From DAOTXL01 sp034434895 (GTDB taxonomy: Bacteria; Chloroflexota; Anaerolineae; JAAYZQ01), in contig DAOTYI010000126.1 of assembly GCA_034434895.1 (NCBI GenBank), forward strand, positions 1 through 9,103: a stretch of DNA of 9,103 bases, written 5' to 3'. The translations under genes were made by a program, and so were the position numbers. This document shows positions 8,315 through 9,103 of this stretch, one piece after another. The notes beneath the pieces were generated by a model, which was not told the origin of the DNA, did not search any database, and saw only the letters and a program-made list of their open reading frames with translations. Position 1 is the first letter of the stretch. Every line of letters begins with the position of its first letter.

Positions 8315-8332
8315 TTGCCCATTTCCCCATTT
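8298..8332. repeat. Short CCCATTT repeat array between the SDR and HAD genes
   Basis: The plus strand holds four copies of CCCATTT, at 8298, 8310, 8318 and 8326. The last three are in an exact 8-base period (CCCATTTG, CCCATTTC, CCCATTTC). A matching 12-mer, CCCATTTCCCCA, occurs at 42-53 in the intergenic region at the left of the window and at 8318-8329 here. On the coding strand the repeats create several ATGs in different frames and obscure the true start of the HAD gene. Confidence 0.7.
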
Positions 8333-9103
8333 CTACACCCCACTGAACGCCGAAAATCCCCCGTCCACCGGCACCACCACCCCGGTCACAAAAGCCGATG
8401 CCGGCGACAGCAACCACAACGCCGGGCCGACCAGGTCCTCCGGCTCGCCAAAACGGCCCATAGGCGTGTGGGCGATGATCGTCTGGCCGCGGGGGGTCAG
8501 CTCCCCCGTCGCTTCGTCGGTCAGCAGGAAGCGGTTTTGCACGGTCAGGAAAAAGCCGGGGGCCAGGGCGTTGACCCGGATGCGCGGCGAGTACTCCTGG
8601 GCCATGTACACGGCCAGCCACTGGGTGAAATTGCTGACCGCCGCCTTGGCTGCCGAATAGGCCGGGATGCGCGTCAGAGGACGAAAGGCGTTCATCGAAG
8701 AGATGTTGAGGATGACCCCCTCGCCCTGGGCGGCCATCAACCGGCCAAAGACCTGGCTGGGCAGCAGCGTGCCCAGGAAGTTGAGATTGAACACCCACTG
8801 CAACGCTTCTGCCGGCAGGTCGAAAAAGGGCAGCTCAGGCGTGGTAGTCGCTTCCTTCCTGTTCCCCCCTGCACCGTTGAGGAGGATATCCACCCGACCC
8901 CAGGCCGCCAACACCACCTGGGCTGCTGCTTCGATGCTCGCCTTGTCCAGCACATCGCAGCGGAGGGCAAGGGCCTCCCCTCCTTCGGCGGCAATCTCGT
9001 CAACCACCTTTTGCGCCGCGTCCAGAAACAGGTCCAACACGGCGACCCGAACCCCCAGGCGGCCCAGGGCCCGGCTCATCGCCCCACACAGCACCCCCCC
9101 ACC
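8333..9103 (-). CDS. uxuB: SDR oxidoreductase, probable D-mannonate oxidoreductase (fructuronate reductase), N-terminus cut off
   Basis: This short-chain dehydrogenase runs off the right edge. The frame is open to base 9103, and the visible part begins inside the TGxxxGxG nucleotide loop (GGGVLCGAMSRALG), so the GTG at 9094 is not the start and only a few N-terminal residues are missing. An aspartate ends the second strand (VAVLD), which favours NAD over NADP. NGAGGN, the catalytic serine in ISSMNAF, and Y and K in PAYSAAK are all present. The long stretch from LNFLGTLLPSQVF through NAFRPLTRIPAYSAAKAAVS to the C-terminal VVVPVDGGFSAFSGV matches what I know of the Bacillus/Thermotoga-type D-mannonate oxidoreductases, which interconvert D-mannonate and D-fructuronate. 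A related sugar-acid dehydrogenase remains possible. The next gene starts 18 bases after its stop. Its promoter, and probably more of the operon, lies beyond the window. Confidence 0.85.
   Translation of the reverse strand, partial: GGGVLCGAMSRALGRLGVRVAVLDLFLDAAQKVVDEIAAEGGEALALRCDVLDKASIEAAAQVVLAAWGRVDILLNGAGGNRKEATTTPELPFFDLPAEALQWVFNLNFLGTLLPSQVFGRLMAAQGEGVILNISSMNAFRPLTRIPAYSAAKAAVSNFTQWLAVYMAQEYSPRIRVNALAPGFFLTVQNRFLLTDEATGELTPRGQTIIAHTPMGRFGEPEDLVGPALWLLSPASAFVTGVVVPVDGGFSAFSGV

Noticed and set aside
8333..9094. GTG at 9094 as the true start of the SDR
   Set aside because: The frame is open to the window edge and the glycine-rich nucleotide-binding loop begins before it, so the gene is cut by the window boundary.

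Overview
The window is a gene-dense, GC-rich bacterial segment. It has clear Shine-Dalgarno sites, a sigma-70-type promoter and ATGA-type gene overlaps. It holds eight protein genes in two convergent operons and no RNA genes, insertion sequences or CRISPR arrays. The gene content (non-pyrrolysine MttB-family methyltransferase, corrinoid protein, LarA-family nickel-pincer enzyme, pyrophosphate-type phosphofructokinase) fits an anaerobic or facultative heterotroph. Chloroflexota (Anaerolineae-like) is my best guess from overall style, but the sequence alone does not prove it.

Plus-strand operon (about 134-3272). A near-consensus promoter (TTGCCA, 16 bp, TATAAT) drives three tightly packed genes: a methylamine-type corrinoid protein, a stand-alone homocysteine S-methyltransferase domain with its three zinc cysteines, and an MttB-family methyltransferase with no in-frame amber codon. 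Read together they look like methionine synthase taken apart. The homocysteine module and the B12 module are separate proteins, and an MttB-like protein stands where the folate module would be. The inferred job is moving a methyl group from a quaternary or tertiary amine, through the corrinoid protein, to homocysteine or another thiol.

Minus-strand operon (9103 down to 3314, read right to left). It begins off the right edge with an SDR closely resembling the Bacillus/Thermotoga-type D-mannonate oxidoreductase. A HAD phosphatase-like protein, a LarA-superfamily enzyme with a complete set of nickel-pincer residues, NADP-type 6-phosphogluconate dehydrogenase (gnd) and a PPi-type phosphofructokinase follow, with gaps of 3 to 21 bases. 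Because LarA relatives with D-gluconate 2-epimerase activity are known, and gluconate and mannonate are C2 epimers, the operon suggests a route from fructuronate to mannonate to gluconate to 6-phosphogluconate to ribulose 5-phosphate. This would bypass the usual mannonate dehydratase/KDG route. A gluconate kinase and the larB/C/E cofactor genes are needed and are not in the window.

The operons meet tail to tail at 3273-3313. A bulged hairpin covers the end of the phosphofructokinase gene and may terminate the plus-strand transcript. Short intergenic repeats (CCCATTT octamers) lie near both ends of the window.
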